Shown here: positions 6,910-15,360 of the stretch, piece after piece
Layout: each line of letters begins with the position of its first letter
Position numbering within the stretch: position 1 is the stretch's first letter
Assembly (NCBI GenBank): GCA_035492055.1
Contig: DATJJR010000049.1
Coordinates: 1 to 36,693, forward strand
Direction of reading: 5' to 3'
Length of the DNA: 36,693 nucleotides
Source: Ga0074130 sp035492055
Lineage (GTDB): Bacteria > Pseudomonadota > Gammaproteobacteria > Burkholderiales > Rhodocyclaceae
Notes under the pieces: model-generated
Told to the model about the DNA's origin: nothing
What the model saw: the letters and a program-made list of their open reading frames with translations, nothing else
Database searches by the model: none
Translations under genes and position numbers: made by a program

Positions 6910-8151
6910 TTAATTCGGCATTGAGCCTTTTGCCTTATCCAGTGCGCATGATATTGCCCAGAAGACGAGGCCGCCGAGTGCAAGCAATGCGCCAACCCAG
7001 CCGGGTGAGGTCCAACCGTAGCCTGCATCGATCGCCATGCCGCCGAGCAGCGGCCCCAGCGCATTCGCAGTATTGAAGGCCGAATGATTGAGCGAAGCGG
7101 CAAGGCCTTGCGCATCACCAGCAACATCCATCAGACGTGTCTGCAAGAGAGTGCCGAGCGCACCGCCCATGCCGATCAGGAAGATGTCGAGCGTGACTGT
7201 CCAGACATTTCCGGCGGCGAAGGGAAACAGCGCGAGCACGAGAGCTGACCACGCCAGCAGCCAGCCAGCTGTACGCATCAATGCGCGATCGGCGAACCAT
7301 GGGACCACAATGCTACCGGCCGTCATGCCAAGACCGAATACGGAGAGGACAAGCGGAACCGTTGTCAGCGGCACATGCGTCACGGCCATGAGCGTGTCGG
7401 CGAGATAGGTATAGACGGCGAAGAGCCCGCCGAAGCCGATGGCGCCGATCCCGAGCGTCAACCACACTTGGCCTTTTGCGAGTGCGCCCAGTTCGCGCAA
7501 TGCACTCGATTGCGGATCGGCATGCTGGATCGGTGCGAACAGCCGCACGCATACCATGGTGAGCACGCCAAGGAGTGCGACCAACACAAAACTCCAGCGC
7601 CAGCCGATGGCCTGACCGAGCCAGTTCGCCATCGGCACGCCGACGATAGTGGCGAAGGTCAAGCCGAGGAACATGCGGCCAACTGCCGTTGCACGACGAT
7701 TCTCCGGTACCAGCGACGTTGCCATCAAGGCCCCGGCGCCGAAGTAAGCACCATGCGGCAGTCCGCTGAGGAAACGAAACACCAGCAACCAGTGATAGCT
7801 TGGCGCCAGAGCGGAGAGCACGTTACCAAGCGCGAACATGCCCATCAGCGTGATCAGCAAAGTCCGACGCGGAATACGTGCACCGAGTACCGCCAGCATG
7901 GGAGCGCCGATCACGACACCCAGCGCATAGGCACTGATGACATGTCCTGCGGTTGGTGCGTCGATGCCGAGATCTGCCGCGAACAGCGGCAACACGCTCA
8001 TCGTGGCGAATTCGGTGGTCCCGATGGCAAAGCCACCCACGGCAAGTGCCAGTAGCACGAGCGCGATATTGCGTGAATCGGCCAGTGCCGAATCAATGGA
8101 GTCTGAGAGGGGATCGGTGTTGCTGCAAGAACACTGTTGAAGGGACGGCAT
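6910..8151 (-). CDS. MFS transporter, DHA1/AraJ-type exporter
   Basis: A 413-residue inner-membrane protein with about 12 predicted helices. The first helix carries LAVGGFAIGTTEFATMSVLP, a hallmark of the AraJ/NepI/YdhP-like proton-coupled efflux group of the major facilitator superfamily. The loop 2-3 region with GARIPRRTLL and the FLSGLPHGAYFGAGAL stretch are also typical. These proteins export sugars, nucleosides or drugs; the substrate here cannot be told. The frame stays open to 8343, but the first 64 residues of that version look non-coding (many Cys, Arg and Ser with no domain). I therefore place the start at ATG 8151 (MPSLQQCSC). The C-terminus converges on the NIT-like gene with a 50-base gap and no clear terminator. 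The 292 bases upstream hold nothing else I can identify. Confidence 0.9.
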   Translation of the reverse strand: MPSLQQCSCSNTDPLSDSIDSALADSRNIALVLLALAVGGFAIGTTEFATMSVLPLFAADLGIDAPTAGHVISAYALGVVIGAPMLAVLGARIPRRTLLITLMGMFALGNVLSALAPSYHWLLVFRFLSGLPHGAYFGAGALMATSLVPENRRATAVGRMFLGLTFATIVGVPMANWLGQAIGWRWSFVLVALLGVLTMVCVRLFAPIQHADPQSSALRELGALAKGQVWLTLGIGAIGFGGLFAVYTYLADTLMAVTHVPLTTVPLVLSVFGLGMTAGSIVVPWFADRALMRTAGWLLAWSALVLALFPFAAGNVWTVTLDIFLIGMGGALGTLLQTRLMDVAGDAQGLAASLNHSAFNTANALGPLLGGMAIDAGYGWTSPGWVGALLALGGLVFWAISCALDKAKGSMPN

Positions 8152-8443
8152 GGCAAACCAGAGAAAATTGCGAGAAAGGCGCTCACTGCGGGAAGTATTG
8201 CAAACGAGGCTCGAAGTGTAGTCGATGAATATTGCGGTGCAGCATTCAGGTTGATTGCAAATGTTGATTGCGCCATGCGCTCGCGCAACGACGAACGGCG
8301 GTTCGCCGCTATCACTGCCCGCTTCCAGTGAACGCATGAGCATTTTTTGGTGCAGGATGGTGAACAGGGGTCATGCCAGAAGATTGTCATCCCCGTTTTG
8401 GCGCTTTGTACGGGGTTGAGTGCACCATTCACGTGCGCAACTT

Positions 8444-8611
8444 TCATTTTTGCGTAAATGCAGTCTTTAATATCCCTGCAAATGCTTGTTTCAGCGGCAA
8501 GGCATGAGGCTTGCTAGTTGCTTGCGTAGGTGTCTGTTGAGCGGTCGGACATTCCTGCTGTGAGCATCGTCGGATTCCTTGTTCGGATATTTTTGGCGCT
8601 TGCTTGTTCAT
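8444..8611 (-). CDS. Small hypothetical protein (55 aa)
   Basis: The short frame runs from ATG 8611 to a stop at 8444. Its start is preceded by AAAGGGAAAT, a good ribosome-binding site about seven bases away. The product is polar and basic (MNKQAPKISEQGI..., ending in KQAFAGILKTAFTQK) with two Cys and no membrane segment. The last 15 residues could form an amphipathic helix. I recognise no family. The frame extends upstream to 8749, but that part overlaps the start of the GGDEF-EAL gene and lacks a ribosome-binding site, so I prefer 8611. It is transcribed away from the GGDEF-EAL gene, with 31 bases between the two starts. It may not be a real gene. Confidence 0.4.
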   Translation of the reverse strand: MNKQAPKISEQGIRRCSQQECPTAQQTPTQATSKPHALPLKQAFAGILKTAFTQK

Positions 8612-8642
8612 AGAGATTTCCCTTTGAGAGTTTTCCCGACCC

Positions 8643-10793
8643 ATGGCGCATTTAGCTTGTTGCCGTGATTCGACATATGTCACCTGGCCGACGATGAACG
8701 ATTGGAGAAACGTCGATAGCGATCGCATGCTCAGCGATCTCATGCACATCCTCGACGGGATGATCTATCGCTGCGCCATCGACAAGCACTGGACGATGCT
8801 CCTGCTCAGCGAAAGTTGCGAGGAAATCACCGGCTATACGGCCGAAGAGTTGTGCGGCAATCGTTCCGTTTCCTTCGAGTCGATCACGCATCCGGCGGAT
8901 CGCATGAGCGTCAATGGCTACCTGGCCGCGGCCGTTGCGGAGCGCATGCCCTATACGTTCGAATATCGCATCTATTGCAAAGACAAAACGCTCAAATGGG
9001 TACGTGAGCGTGGTGCGCCGGTCAAGGATGAACATGGCGATCTGGTGCTGGAAGGTGTGATTTCCGACATCACCGAATGGGTTGAGGCGCAGTCGCGTGT
9101 GCAGCAGGCTGAACTGCGTTATCGCAGCATTTTCGAGAACTCTGCCATCGGCATGTTTCAGACGACCGCTGATGGTCATTACCTTGCCGCCAATTTGGCG
9201 CTCGCGCGCTTGTATCGCTATGAATCGCCATCGGCACTCATGGCAGGCATTGCTGACATCGGCACATCGCTGTATGTCGAACCCGAGCGCCGCGAGGAAT
9301 TTACGCGCCTGATCCGTTCGCACGGCAGAGTCGAGGATTTCGAGTCCGAGGTGTATTGCCGCGATGGATCGCGTATCTGGATTTCGGAAAATGCACATGC
9401 CGTGTACGACAGTGATGGTGAATTCCTCTACTACGAAGGCACGGTCGAGAACATTACCGAACGGCGGCGCCACGAGGCCGAACTTGAATATCAGGCGACG
9501 CACGATGCGTTGACCGGGCTGCCCAATCGGACATTGCTCATCGATCGTCTCGAGCAGTCAATTGCCTATGCACGCCGTTATGGCTATTTCTCGGTTGTCG
9601 TGTTCATTGACCTGGACAACTTCAAATTCATCAACGACAGCCTGGGCCATCAAGCGGGCGACCGTTTGCTGATCGAGATCGCACGGCGCCTGCGTGGCTG
9701 TTTGCGCGAAACCGATACTGTGGCGCGCTACGGCGGCGACGAATTCGTACTTGTTCTCAACAACTACTACGAGTCTTCGACCATTGCCCGCTTGCTGGAC
9801 CGATTGCTGGCTGAGATCGCAGAGCCGGTCAATGTCGGTCGTAACGAAAGCGCCCACGAATTGTTTGTGACATGCAGTATTGGCGTGAGCTTGTATCCAA
9901 GTGATGGCGATACGGCGGCGACATTGATCAAAAGTGCCGATGCCGCGATGTATCTGGCCAAGGAGCAGGGCAAGAGCAATTACCAGTTCTTCACGCGCAA
10001 GCTTGGCACGCAGGCGACCGAGCGTATGGTGCTGGAAAGCCGGTTACGGCGTGCACTCGATCGTGGCGAAATTCATGTGGTCTACCAGCCCAAAGTCGAT
10101 CGCGATGGCAAGACGGTCGGTTTTGAAGCGCTGGCACGCTGGATCAGTGCCGATCTGGGCTTTGTGTCGCCGGAAAAATTCATTCCGATTGCCGAAGAGG
10201 CTGGCCTGATCGAGTCGCTATCGGAGTTTGTACTGCGCACAGCCTTGATGCAGGCCGTCACATGGCGTGAACAAGGACTTGCGGGCATCCACATGGCAGT
10301 GAATCTATCGGCGCGACTGTTCGATACGCGTGTGTACGAAATGGTCGGCCGCATCCTCGAAGAGACAGGCTTGCCCGGCGAATACGTCGAACTCGAACTC
10401 ACTGAAAGTACTGTCATGCGTGATGTCGATCGCTTTGTCACCGAGTTGCACAGATTGCGCGAACTCGGCGTCAGCATTGCCATCGATGATTTTGGTACGG
10501 GCTATTCATCCCTTGCATATCTGCAGCGTCTGCCCATCGATACGCTCAAGGTCGACAAGTCTTTTGTCCGTGAACTGGGGCAGCGCAATACACAGGTCAG
10601 CATCGCAGCCGCCGTTGTATCGCTGGCACGCAGTCTCGGTCTCAAGGTAGTTGCGGAAGGCGTCGAAAATAAGGCGCAGTACGCGCATCTCATCAATCTG
10701 GGCTGCACCGAGTTTCAGGGCTATTTGTTTTCCAAGCCTCAATCGGCGGACGTTTTGGCGCGTGGCTATCTAGTACGCGGATATACCGGCTGA
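8643..10793 (+). CDS. PAS-PAS-GGDEF-EAL cyclic-di-GMP signalling protein
   Basis: A 716-residue soluble protein. Two PAS domains (about residues 25-150 and 155-275, each ending in a PAC-like I(S/T)DITE/NITER turn) precede a diguanylate cyclase and a phosphodiesterase domain. The GGDEF motif is intact at residues 364-368 (RYGGDEF). RETD at 355-358, five residues before it, is a canonical product-inhibition I-site. The EAL motif is at 495-497 (GFEALARW). ELTES, DDFGTGYSSL, KVDKSF and EGVE are all present, so the phosphodiesterase also looks active. No membrane helix is seen, so the PAS domains should sense a cytoplasmic cue. The start is uncertain: ATG 8643 is kept, but ATG 8694 (MNDWRN) is possible and neither has a clear ribosome-binding site. 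Confidence 0.95.
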   Translation: MAHLACCRDSTYVTWPTMNDWRNVDSDRMLSDLMHILDGMIYRCAIDKHWTMLLLSESCEEITGYTAEELCGNRSVSFESITHPADRMSVNGYLAAAVAERMPYTFEYRIYCKDKTLKWVRERGAPVKDEHGDLVLEGVISDITEWVEAQSRVQQAELRYRSIFENSAIGMFQTTADGHYLAANLALARLYRYESPSALMAGIADIGTSLYVEPERREEFTRLIRSHGRVEDFESEVYCRDGSRIWISENAHAVYDSDGEFLYYEGTVENITERRRHEAELEYQATHDALTGLPNRTLLIDRLEQSIAYARRYGYFSVVVFIDLDNFKFINDSLGHQAGDRLLIEIARRLRGCLRETDTVARYGGDEFVLVLNNYYESSTIARLLDRLLAEIAEPVNVGRNESAHELFVTCSIGVSLYPSDGDTAATLIKSADAAMYLAKEQGKSNYQFFTRKLGTQATERMVLESRLRRALDRGEIHVVYQPKVDRDGKTVGFEALARWISADLGFVSPEKFIPIAEEAGLIESLSEFVLRTALMQAVTWREQGLAGIHMAVNLSARLFDTRVYEMVGRILEETGLPGEYVELELTESTVMRDVDRFVTELHRLRELGVSIAIDDFGTGYSSLAYLQRLPIDTLKVDKSFVRELGQRNTQVSIAAAVVSLARSLGLKVVAEGVENKAQYAHLINLGCTEFQGYLFSKPQSADVLARGYLVRGYTG

Positions 10794-10826
10794 CCATCTG
10801 GGCACACATGTGTCACACTGAGCCAC

Positions 10827-11171
10827 ATGTCGAATGTCCTTCCTTTCAAGCGCCTGACGAAACAAGCCGATGCGGTAAGTGTTGAGCTGCATGTATTGCT
10901 TGATGTCTATGATCGATTGATATCACTGTTGCGCAACACTGATGGTGATGGCCTTGATTTGCTCGCTGATGCCATGGTTCGCACCGTCGTACATTGCCGC
11001 GAGTCGTTGCTGAAAGGCCTCGATGAAGGCGAAGGTGAGATGCTCGTAAAGGAAATGCGCACTGGCTTGCGTGAAATGCCGCAAACTTTACGGGCCATGT
11101 TTCCTGGCTTGGGGCCGAGACTGGGAGAGAGTTTTCAACACAAACTGGGCGTGCAATTTACGAGTTATTAG
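10827..11171 (+). CDS. Hypothetical protein (114 aa), helical
   Basis: It begins 33 bases after the GGDEF-EAL gene (MSNVLPFKRLTKQADAVS...) and appears mostly alpha-helical, without signal peptide or membrane helix. The middle contains LRNTDGDGLDLLADAMVRTVVHCRE, and the C-terminal third is basic (PGLGPRLGESFQHKLGVQF). I recognise no family. The start ATG at 10827 lacks a strong ribosome-binding site. The 10-bp palindrome ACACATGTGT lies at 10804-10813 in the short gap. Same strand and close spacing suggest co-transcription with the cyclic-di-GMP gene, but a functional link is not shown. Confidence 0.7.
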   Translation: MSNVLPFKRLTKQADAVSVELHVLLDVYDRLISLLRNTDGDGLDLLADAMVRTVVHCRESLLKGLDEGEGEMLVKEMRTGLREMPQTLRAMFPGLGPRLGESFQHKLGVQFTSY

Positions 11172-11212
11172 TCAGTTCGCTTTACTGGAAAAACCGGAGG
11201 AGGCTCAGAGAA

Positions 11213-11737
11213 ATGAAGAATGCTTATCGTCATGTCATGGTGCCGGTTGCGCTTGCTGGTTTGCTTTCCGCTTGTGCAACAGCGCCTGTTCCACCGAGAA
11301 CGCCGGCCGCATTGAATCCGCCGGCCGGTCAATCTCTGGTCGTTGAGGCGCTGGCCCAAGGGGTGCAGATTTACCAATGCGACCAGAAGCCGAATGGCAG
11401 CTACGAATGGGTTTTCAAGGCACCTGAGGCGACACTGGCATCGCGTGACAAACATGTTCTTGGCAAGCATTACGCCGGCCCGACGTGGGAAGCTGTGGAT
11501 GGCAGCACTGTTGTTGGTCAGGTAGCAGCCAAAGATGCAGGTCCCGATGCCACGGCCATTCCATGGTTGCTGCTGACAGCGAAGTCGAATACTGGAAACG
11601 GCATGTTCTCGAGGATCAAGAGCGTCCAGCGCTTGTATACGACGGGCGGTCTGGCGCCGACCGATGCGTGTAATGCCGCGAATCTCAAGGCCATTGGACG
11701 TACGCCTTACACGGCGACTTATTACTTCTACCAGTAG
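11213..11737 (+). CDS. DUF3455-family lipoprotein
   Basis: A 174-residue exported protein. The signal peptide ends in a lipobox (GLLSAC) with Cys21 as the expected lipidation site. The residue after it is Ala, not Asp, so outer-membrane delivery by the Lol system is likely. The mature part (LVVEALAQGVQIYQC, YEWVFKAPEATL, HYAGPTWEAVDGS, IPWLLL, TGGLAP) fits the DUF3455 family (PF11937), which is common in proteobacteria and fungi and has no established function. GGAGG lies nine bases before the ATG. A strong bidirectional terminator follows. The start is 41 bases after the 114-residue gene, so they may share a transcript. Confidence 0.88.
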   Translation: MKNAYRHVMVPVALAGLLSACATAPVPPRTPAALNPPAGQSLVVEALAQGVQIYQCDQKPNGSYEWVFKAPEATLASRDKHVLGKHYAGPTWEAVDGSTVVGQVAAKDAGPDATAIPWLLLTAKSNTGNGMFSRIKSVQRLYTTGGLAPTDACNAANLKAIGRTPYTATYYFYQ

Positions 11738-11777
11738 TTGAAAATAAGCGGTATTGCCAACGCAATATCGCCAAAGC

Positions 11778-11805
11778 AAAACGCCCCGCAATGCGGGGCG
11801 TTTTT
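11778..11805. terminator. Bidirectional rho-independent terminator
   Basis: AAAACGCCCCGC (11778-11789) pairs with GCGGGGCGTTTT (11793-11804) around a three-base loop, and a fifth T follows. A runs on one side and T runs on the other let it serve both the lipoprotein gene (plus) and the 46-residue peptide/PF03601 transporter unit (minus), which converge here. Confidence 0.9.
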
Positions 11806-11826
11806 ACGTCTGTAGTGGACGACGTA

Positions 11827-11967
11827 TTACTTCAGCGCAGCCAGAATGGCTAGCGAAATGATGCCGATGCCTAGACTCCAACCGATCAGTTTTTTCTCGA
11901 TCGGCAGCAGCGGTTCATGGGTTGCTTTGGATAGTTCGGTTTGAAATACGTTGCGATCGTTACTCAT
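11827..11967 (-). CDS. Small membrane protein (46 aa) behind the PF03601 transporter
   Basis: The frame starts at ATG 11967 and stops with TAA at 11829-11827. The product begins MSNDRNVFQTELSK, has LLPIEKK in the middle and ends in one hydrophobic helix, WSLGIGIISLAILAAL, closing with Lys. GGAG sits six bases upstream of the ATG, which is a strong ribosome-binding site. The gene begins 36 bases after the stop of the large permease on the same strand. A terminator follows just after its own stop, so the two form a complete transcription unit. The layout, hydrophilic N-terminus then one C-terminal helix, suits a small accessory subunit of the permease. I know no named family for it. Confidence 0.75.
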   Translation of the reverse strand: MSNDRNVFQTELSKATHEPLLPIEKKLIGWSLGIGIISLAILAALK

Positions 11968-12003
11968 TGATGTCTCCTGAAGATATTGAGCGTTAGCCAG
12001 TAT

Positions 12004-13518
12004 TTAGCCAACCAAGGGCGGCTTTACGCCAGCAAAGAAAATCCACGAAATCAACAGGCCAACCCAGATGACGAAGCCGAACAGGCTGACGACATACACG
12101 GCGACCAGCTTGCCGATGCCGGCTTCTTTCCATAGGCGATTGAAGTTCGACTGCACGCCGATGGAGAAGAACGCCAGGAGGAAGAACAACACACGGAACA
12201 CGTTTGCTTCGCCGGCAGCGGCCTTGACCTTCGGCGTCAATTCAGGCGCAGCCAGCACAAGCACCAGGGCAATCGCAAAAGTGACGATGAAGCCGATGAT
12301 GAACTTGGGGAAGCGTTGCCAAATCTCGCCGGCCTTGGCGCGATCGCCTTCGCGCTTGTCGATGTGATTGGTCCAAATGTAGGCGAGGATGAAAGACCAG
12401 ACGCCGATGAAGATGTCGATGAAGACCTTCACTGCGGCGGTGGTGCCGAGAATCCAGCCGGCCTGATAGTTGATGCCTTGCGCGGCGTTCTTGGCCAGGA
12501 TCAGCGATTCGGCAATGTTGCCGCTGGCGACAGCAGCGCCATCGGTCTTGACGGCAAGGCCGAGCCAGGCAGCCGCAACCAGTGGTTCGTTCGACAACCA
12601 GTGCTGTGCGACGAACGGCAGGACCAGTACTTCGACGACAGCGAAGACGACCACCAAGGACGACACCAGGATCGGCACGATCGGCTTGGCGCGAATCGCA
12701 CCGCCCGTGGCAATGGCTGCAGCAACGCCGCAGATGGAAACCCCAGATGCCAGCGGAACCGCCCATTCGCGATTGAAGCCGAACCATTTACGCGCGATGA
12801 AATAAACAACAGCCCAGTAGATCAGATACGCCTCGACAATGGCAGCAATGCCACGCAGCAACACGGTTGAGGCGAGGCTCAATTTCTCGGCCGCAGTGAC
12901 GGCGATAAAACCGCCGAGAATGACGATGGCGATCTTGATATAGAGCTCGGGGCGGATGGCATCGCTCAGCCATGCTGCGAAACGCGGAAAGACATTGGCG
13001 ATGACCAGTCCGGCGATGAGTGCGAGGATGAAGCCGCTTTCATTGGTGAGATGCAGCGACCAACTGACGCCGAACTTGGCCAGGTCAGCCGGCGTGATGG
13101 TCGCAATGTGTGCATGGCTGCCGAGCACCCAGCTCAGATAGCTGAGCGCGAATACGACGAGGAATTTGAGGATGAAACGTTGTGCGTCGAGTTTGAGCAG
13201 TGCGGCTGCAGCGGCGGCAAACACGAGCAACGCACCGATAGTGGCGAGCAGGGCGCCATCGCCGCCGAGGCTTGCGTAGGATTTGGCGACCGGCGCGAGT
13301 GCCTTGGTTGGATCAATCCATACCGATGTGGTGACAGTCCAGCCGAGTAAATCGACACCGGCAATCGTCGGCAATGCCAATGCGAAAAAGACGAGGCCGA
13401 CGATGAGTGCGACGATGTCTTCGCTGATGCCGCGTTTATCGGTGTGTGCTTGATGCGTGTCTGCGGCGTTGCCAGATGATGCGGACGGCGCCTGTATCCC
13501 TTGGATGTGTTCAGTCAT
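12004..13518 (-). CDS. Putative sulfate exporter family transporter (YeiH/PF03601 type)
   Basis: A 504-residue inner-membrane protein with roughly a dozen hydrophobic helices. The segment LASGVSICGVAAAIATGGAI (about residues 260-285) matches the conserved GxSICGxxA motif of the YeiH/Cons_hypoth698 family. Proteins of this family have been proposed to export sulfate or related anions. At 504 residues it is well above YeiH (about 350), with a long hydrophilic N-terminus and extra helices. It therefore belongs to a long variant whose substrate I cannot name. AGGGAGA lies five bases before ATG 13518. The 46-residue membrane peptide is encoded immediately downstream. The upstream 138 bases contain an AAGCTC/GAGCTT inverted repeat (13555-13574). 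Confidence 0.85.
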   Translation of the reverse strand: MTEHIQGIQAPSASSGNAADTHQAHTDKRGISEDIVALIVGLVFFALALPTIAGVDLLGWTVTTSVWIDPTKALAPVAKSYASLGGDGALLATIGALLVFAAAAAALLKLDAQRFILKFLVVFALSYLSWVLGSHAHIATITPADLAKFGVSWSLHLTNESGFILALIAGLVIANVFPRFAAWLSDAIRPELYIKIAIVILGGFIAVTAAEKLSLASTVLLRGIAAIVEAYLIYWAVVYFIARKWFGFNREWAVPLASGVSICGVAAAIATGGAIRAKPIVPILVSSLVVVFAVVEVLVLPFVAQHWLSNEPLVAAAWLGLAVKTDGAAVASGNIAESLILAKNAAQGINYQAGWILGTTAAVKVFIDIFIGVWSFILAYIWTNHIDKREGDRAKAGEIWQRFPKFIIGFIVTFAIALVLVLAAPELTPKVKAAAGEANVFRVLFFLLAFFSIGVQSNFNRLWKEAGIGKLVAVYVVSLFGFVIWVGLLISWIFFAGVKPPLVG

Positions 13519-13656
13519 GTTCTCTCCCTTGTTGTGTTTGCCAGACTTTCCGGCAAGCTCAAGGAAGCGAGCTTAATGAGCGCCTCACCAAAGACGAACG
13601 ATCAAATTTTTATGTGCTTATCGTGTGTATCTTGTCGCTGAAAGGCTGCTGACAGC

Positions 13657-15360
13657 TTACGATTCAGAGACGCCTTCGACCATGAGTTGCACCGACTGCA
13701 TGCCGTTGAATTCGTTGATGGCGAGTCGAAAAGCGAGTTGTGGTTCATCGGGCACCGGATCAGCGTGATTGAACCAGATGGCATCGAAACGGCTGCCATT
13801 TTTTTGCAGTGTGAGCTTGAGGTGCTTGTCTTTCAGTACACGCTGATTCATGACGCGAAAAGTGTCCGAGAACAGTGGCACCGGAAAATGCTGGCCCCAG
13901 ATGGCCGACTCGAGAACGCGCACTGTGTCGATGCCGTAGTAGCCGGATTCGAGCGTACCGTCGGTTTCGAGCGTACGTGTCAGATCGGCGGGCGTGAGCA
14001 GTTCCTGCGCGACTTTTTCGAAAGCCGAATCGAACAAGGGCAGATCGCTTTCGCGCAACGTCAGGCCAGCAGCAGCAGCGTGACCGCCGAAGCGCAACAG
14101 CAATCCGGGATGTCGTTTGGATACAAGGTCGAGCGCATCGCGCAGATGCAGCCCGGGGATGCTGCGGCCCGAGGCCTTGAGCTCGCCGTCCGCAACGTCG
14201 CTGTTCGCGCGCGCGAAGGCGAACGTGGGGCGATGCGTCTTTTCGCGCACGCGCCCGGCAAGAATACCGATCACACCCTGGTGCCAGCCGGAATCGTAGA
14301 GCGTGAGGCTGGCACGGCCGGCCACGTCGATATTGTCGAGCAGTGTGGCGGTATCGGCCTGCATGCCGGCCTCGATGGTGCGCCGTTCGCGATTGATGGC
14401 ATCGAGTTCCTGCGCAATGTTAGCTGCGCGTGAGAGATCGTCGGTAATGAGGCATTCGATGCCGAGCGACATATCCGCCAGGCGGCCGGCCGCGTTGAGG
14501 CGTGGTCCAATGGCAAAGCCGAGATCGAAGCTGGCTGCGTGTGTAGCATCACGGCCTGCGACATTGAAGAGCGCAGCAAGGCCCGGTTGTATCTGGCCGG
14601 CGCGAATGCGTTGCAAACCCTGCGCAACAAGAATGCGATTGTTCGCATCAAGCGGTACCACGTCGGCAATCGTGCCGAGCGCAACGAGGTCAAGCAGCGA
14701 CGCAAGGTTAGGTTCCGGCGTGTTTTCAAAGGCGCCGCGCTTGCGAAGTTCGGCCCGCAAGGCCAGCGTGACATAAAACATGACACCGACACCGGCCAGC
14801 GCCTTGCTCGGAAAAGTGCAGCCGGGCTGATTCGGATTCACGATCACGGCGGCGTCCGGCAACGTGTCGCCGGGCAGATGGTGATCGGTGACGAGCGTGC
14901 GAATGCCAAGTGTATTGGCTGCGGCAACGCCTTCGACACTGGCGATGCCGTTGTCAACGGTGACGATGAGATCCGGCTTTTTCCGTGCCGCGATCGCAAC
15001 GACCTCAGGCGACAGGCCGTAGCCTGTCTCGAAGCGATTGGGCACCAGATAGTCGACATTGGCCCCGAGCATACGCAGTCCGCGCAAGCCAAGTGCACAA
15101 GCTGTAGCGCCGTCGCAGTCGTAATCAGCAACGATCAGGATGCGCTGCTTTGCGGCGATTGCATCGGCGAGCAGCGCACCGGCTTCAGCTGCGCCTTTCA
15201 TCTGGCTTGGCGGAATCAGCTTGGCAAAGGAGGTATCGAGCTGTTCGGCGTTGCTGATGCCACGCGAAGCGTAGAGCCGTGCAAGCAAGGGATGAACACC
15301 ACTTTGCTCAAGCATCAGATGCGCGCGCATGGGTACGCTACGAGTGGTGATGCGCGTCAT
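13657..15360 (-). CDS. recJ: Single-stranded-DNA-specific exonuclease RecJ
   Basis: RecJ degrades single-stranded DNA 5' to 3' in recombination and mismatch repair. The 567-residue protein is of normal length (E. coli 577). Motif I is DYDCDG at residues 79-84, motif II is TVDNGIAS, and the DHH signature is at 159-161 (VTDHHLPG), followed by VNPNQPGC. The DHHA1 domain contains GGHAAAAG, and an OB-like C-terminal domain follows. The metal-binding Asp and His residues expected for activity are all visible. Its ATG overlaps the stop of the RpfE-type gene (ATGA at 15360-15357), so the two are translationally coupled. No clear terminator follows the stop at 13657. Confidence 0.97.
   Translation of the reverse strand: MTRITTRSVPMRAHLMLEQSGVHPLLARLYASRGISNAEQLDTSFAKLIPPSQMKGAAEAGALLADAIAAKQRILIVADYDCDGATACALGLRGLRMLGANVDYLVPNRFETGYGLSPEVVAIAARKKPDLIVTVDNGIASVEGVAAANTLGIRTLVTDHHLPGDTLPDAAVIVNPNQPGCTFPSKALAGVGVMFYVTLALRAELRKRGAFENTPEPNLASLLDLVALGTIADVVPLDANNRILVAQGLQRIRAGQIQPGLAALFNVAGRDATHAASFDLGFAIGPRLNAAGRLADMSLGIECLITDDLSRAANIAQELDAINRERRTIEAGMQADTATLLDNIDVAGRASLTLYDSGWHQGVIGILAGRVREKTHRPTFAFARANSDVADGELKASGRSIPGLHLRDALDLVSKRHPGLLLRFGGHAAAAGLTLRESDLPLFDSAFEKVAQELLTPADLTRTLETDGTLESGYYGIDTVRVLESAIWGQHFPVPLFSDTFRVMNQRVLKDKHLKLTLQKNGSRFDAIWFNHADPVPDEPQLAFRLAINEFNGMQSVQLMVEGVSES

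Noticed and set aside
8152..8343. 64-residue N-terminal extension of the MFS transporter
   Set aside because: The extension is rich in Cys, Ser and Arg with no signal or family match. The first helix follows properly from ATG 8151.
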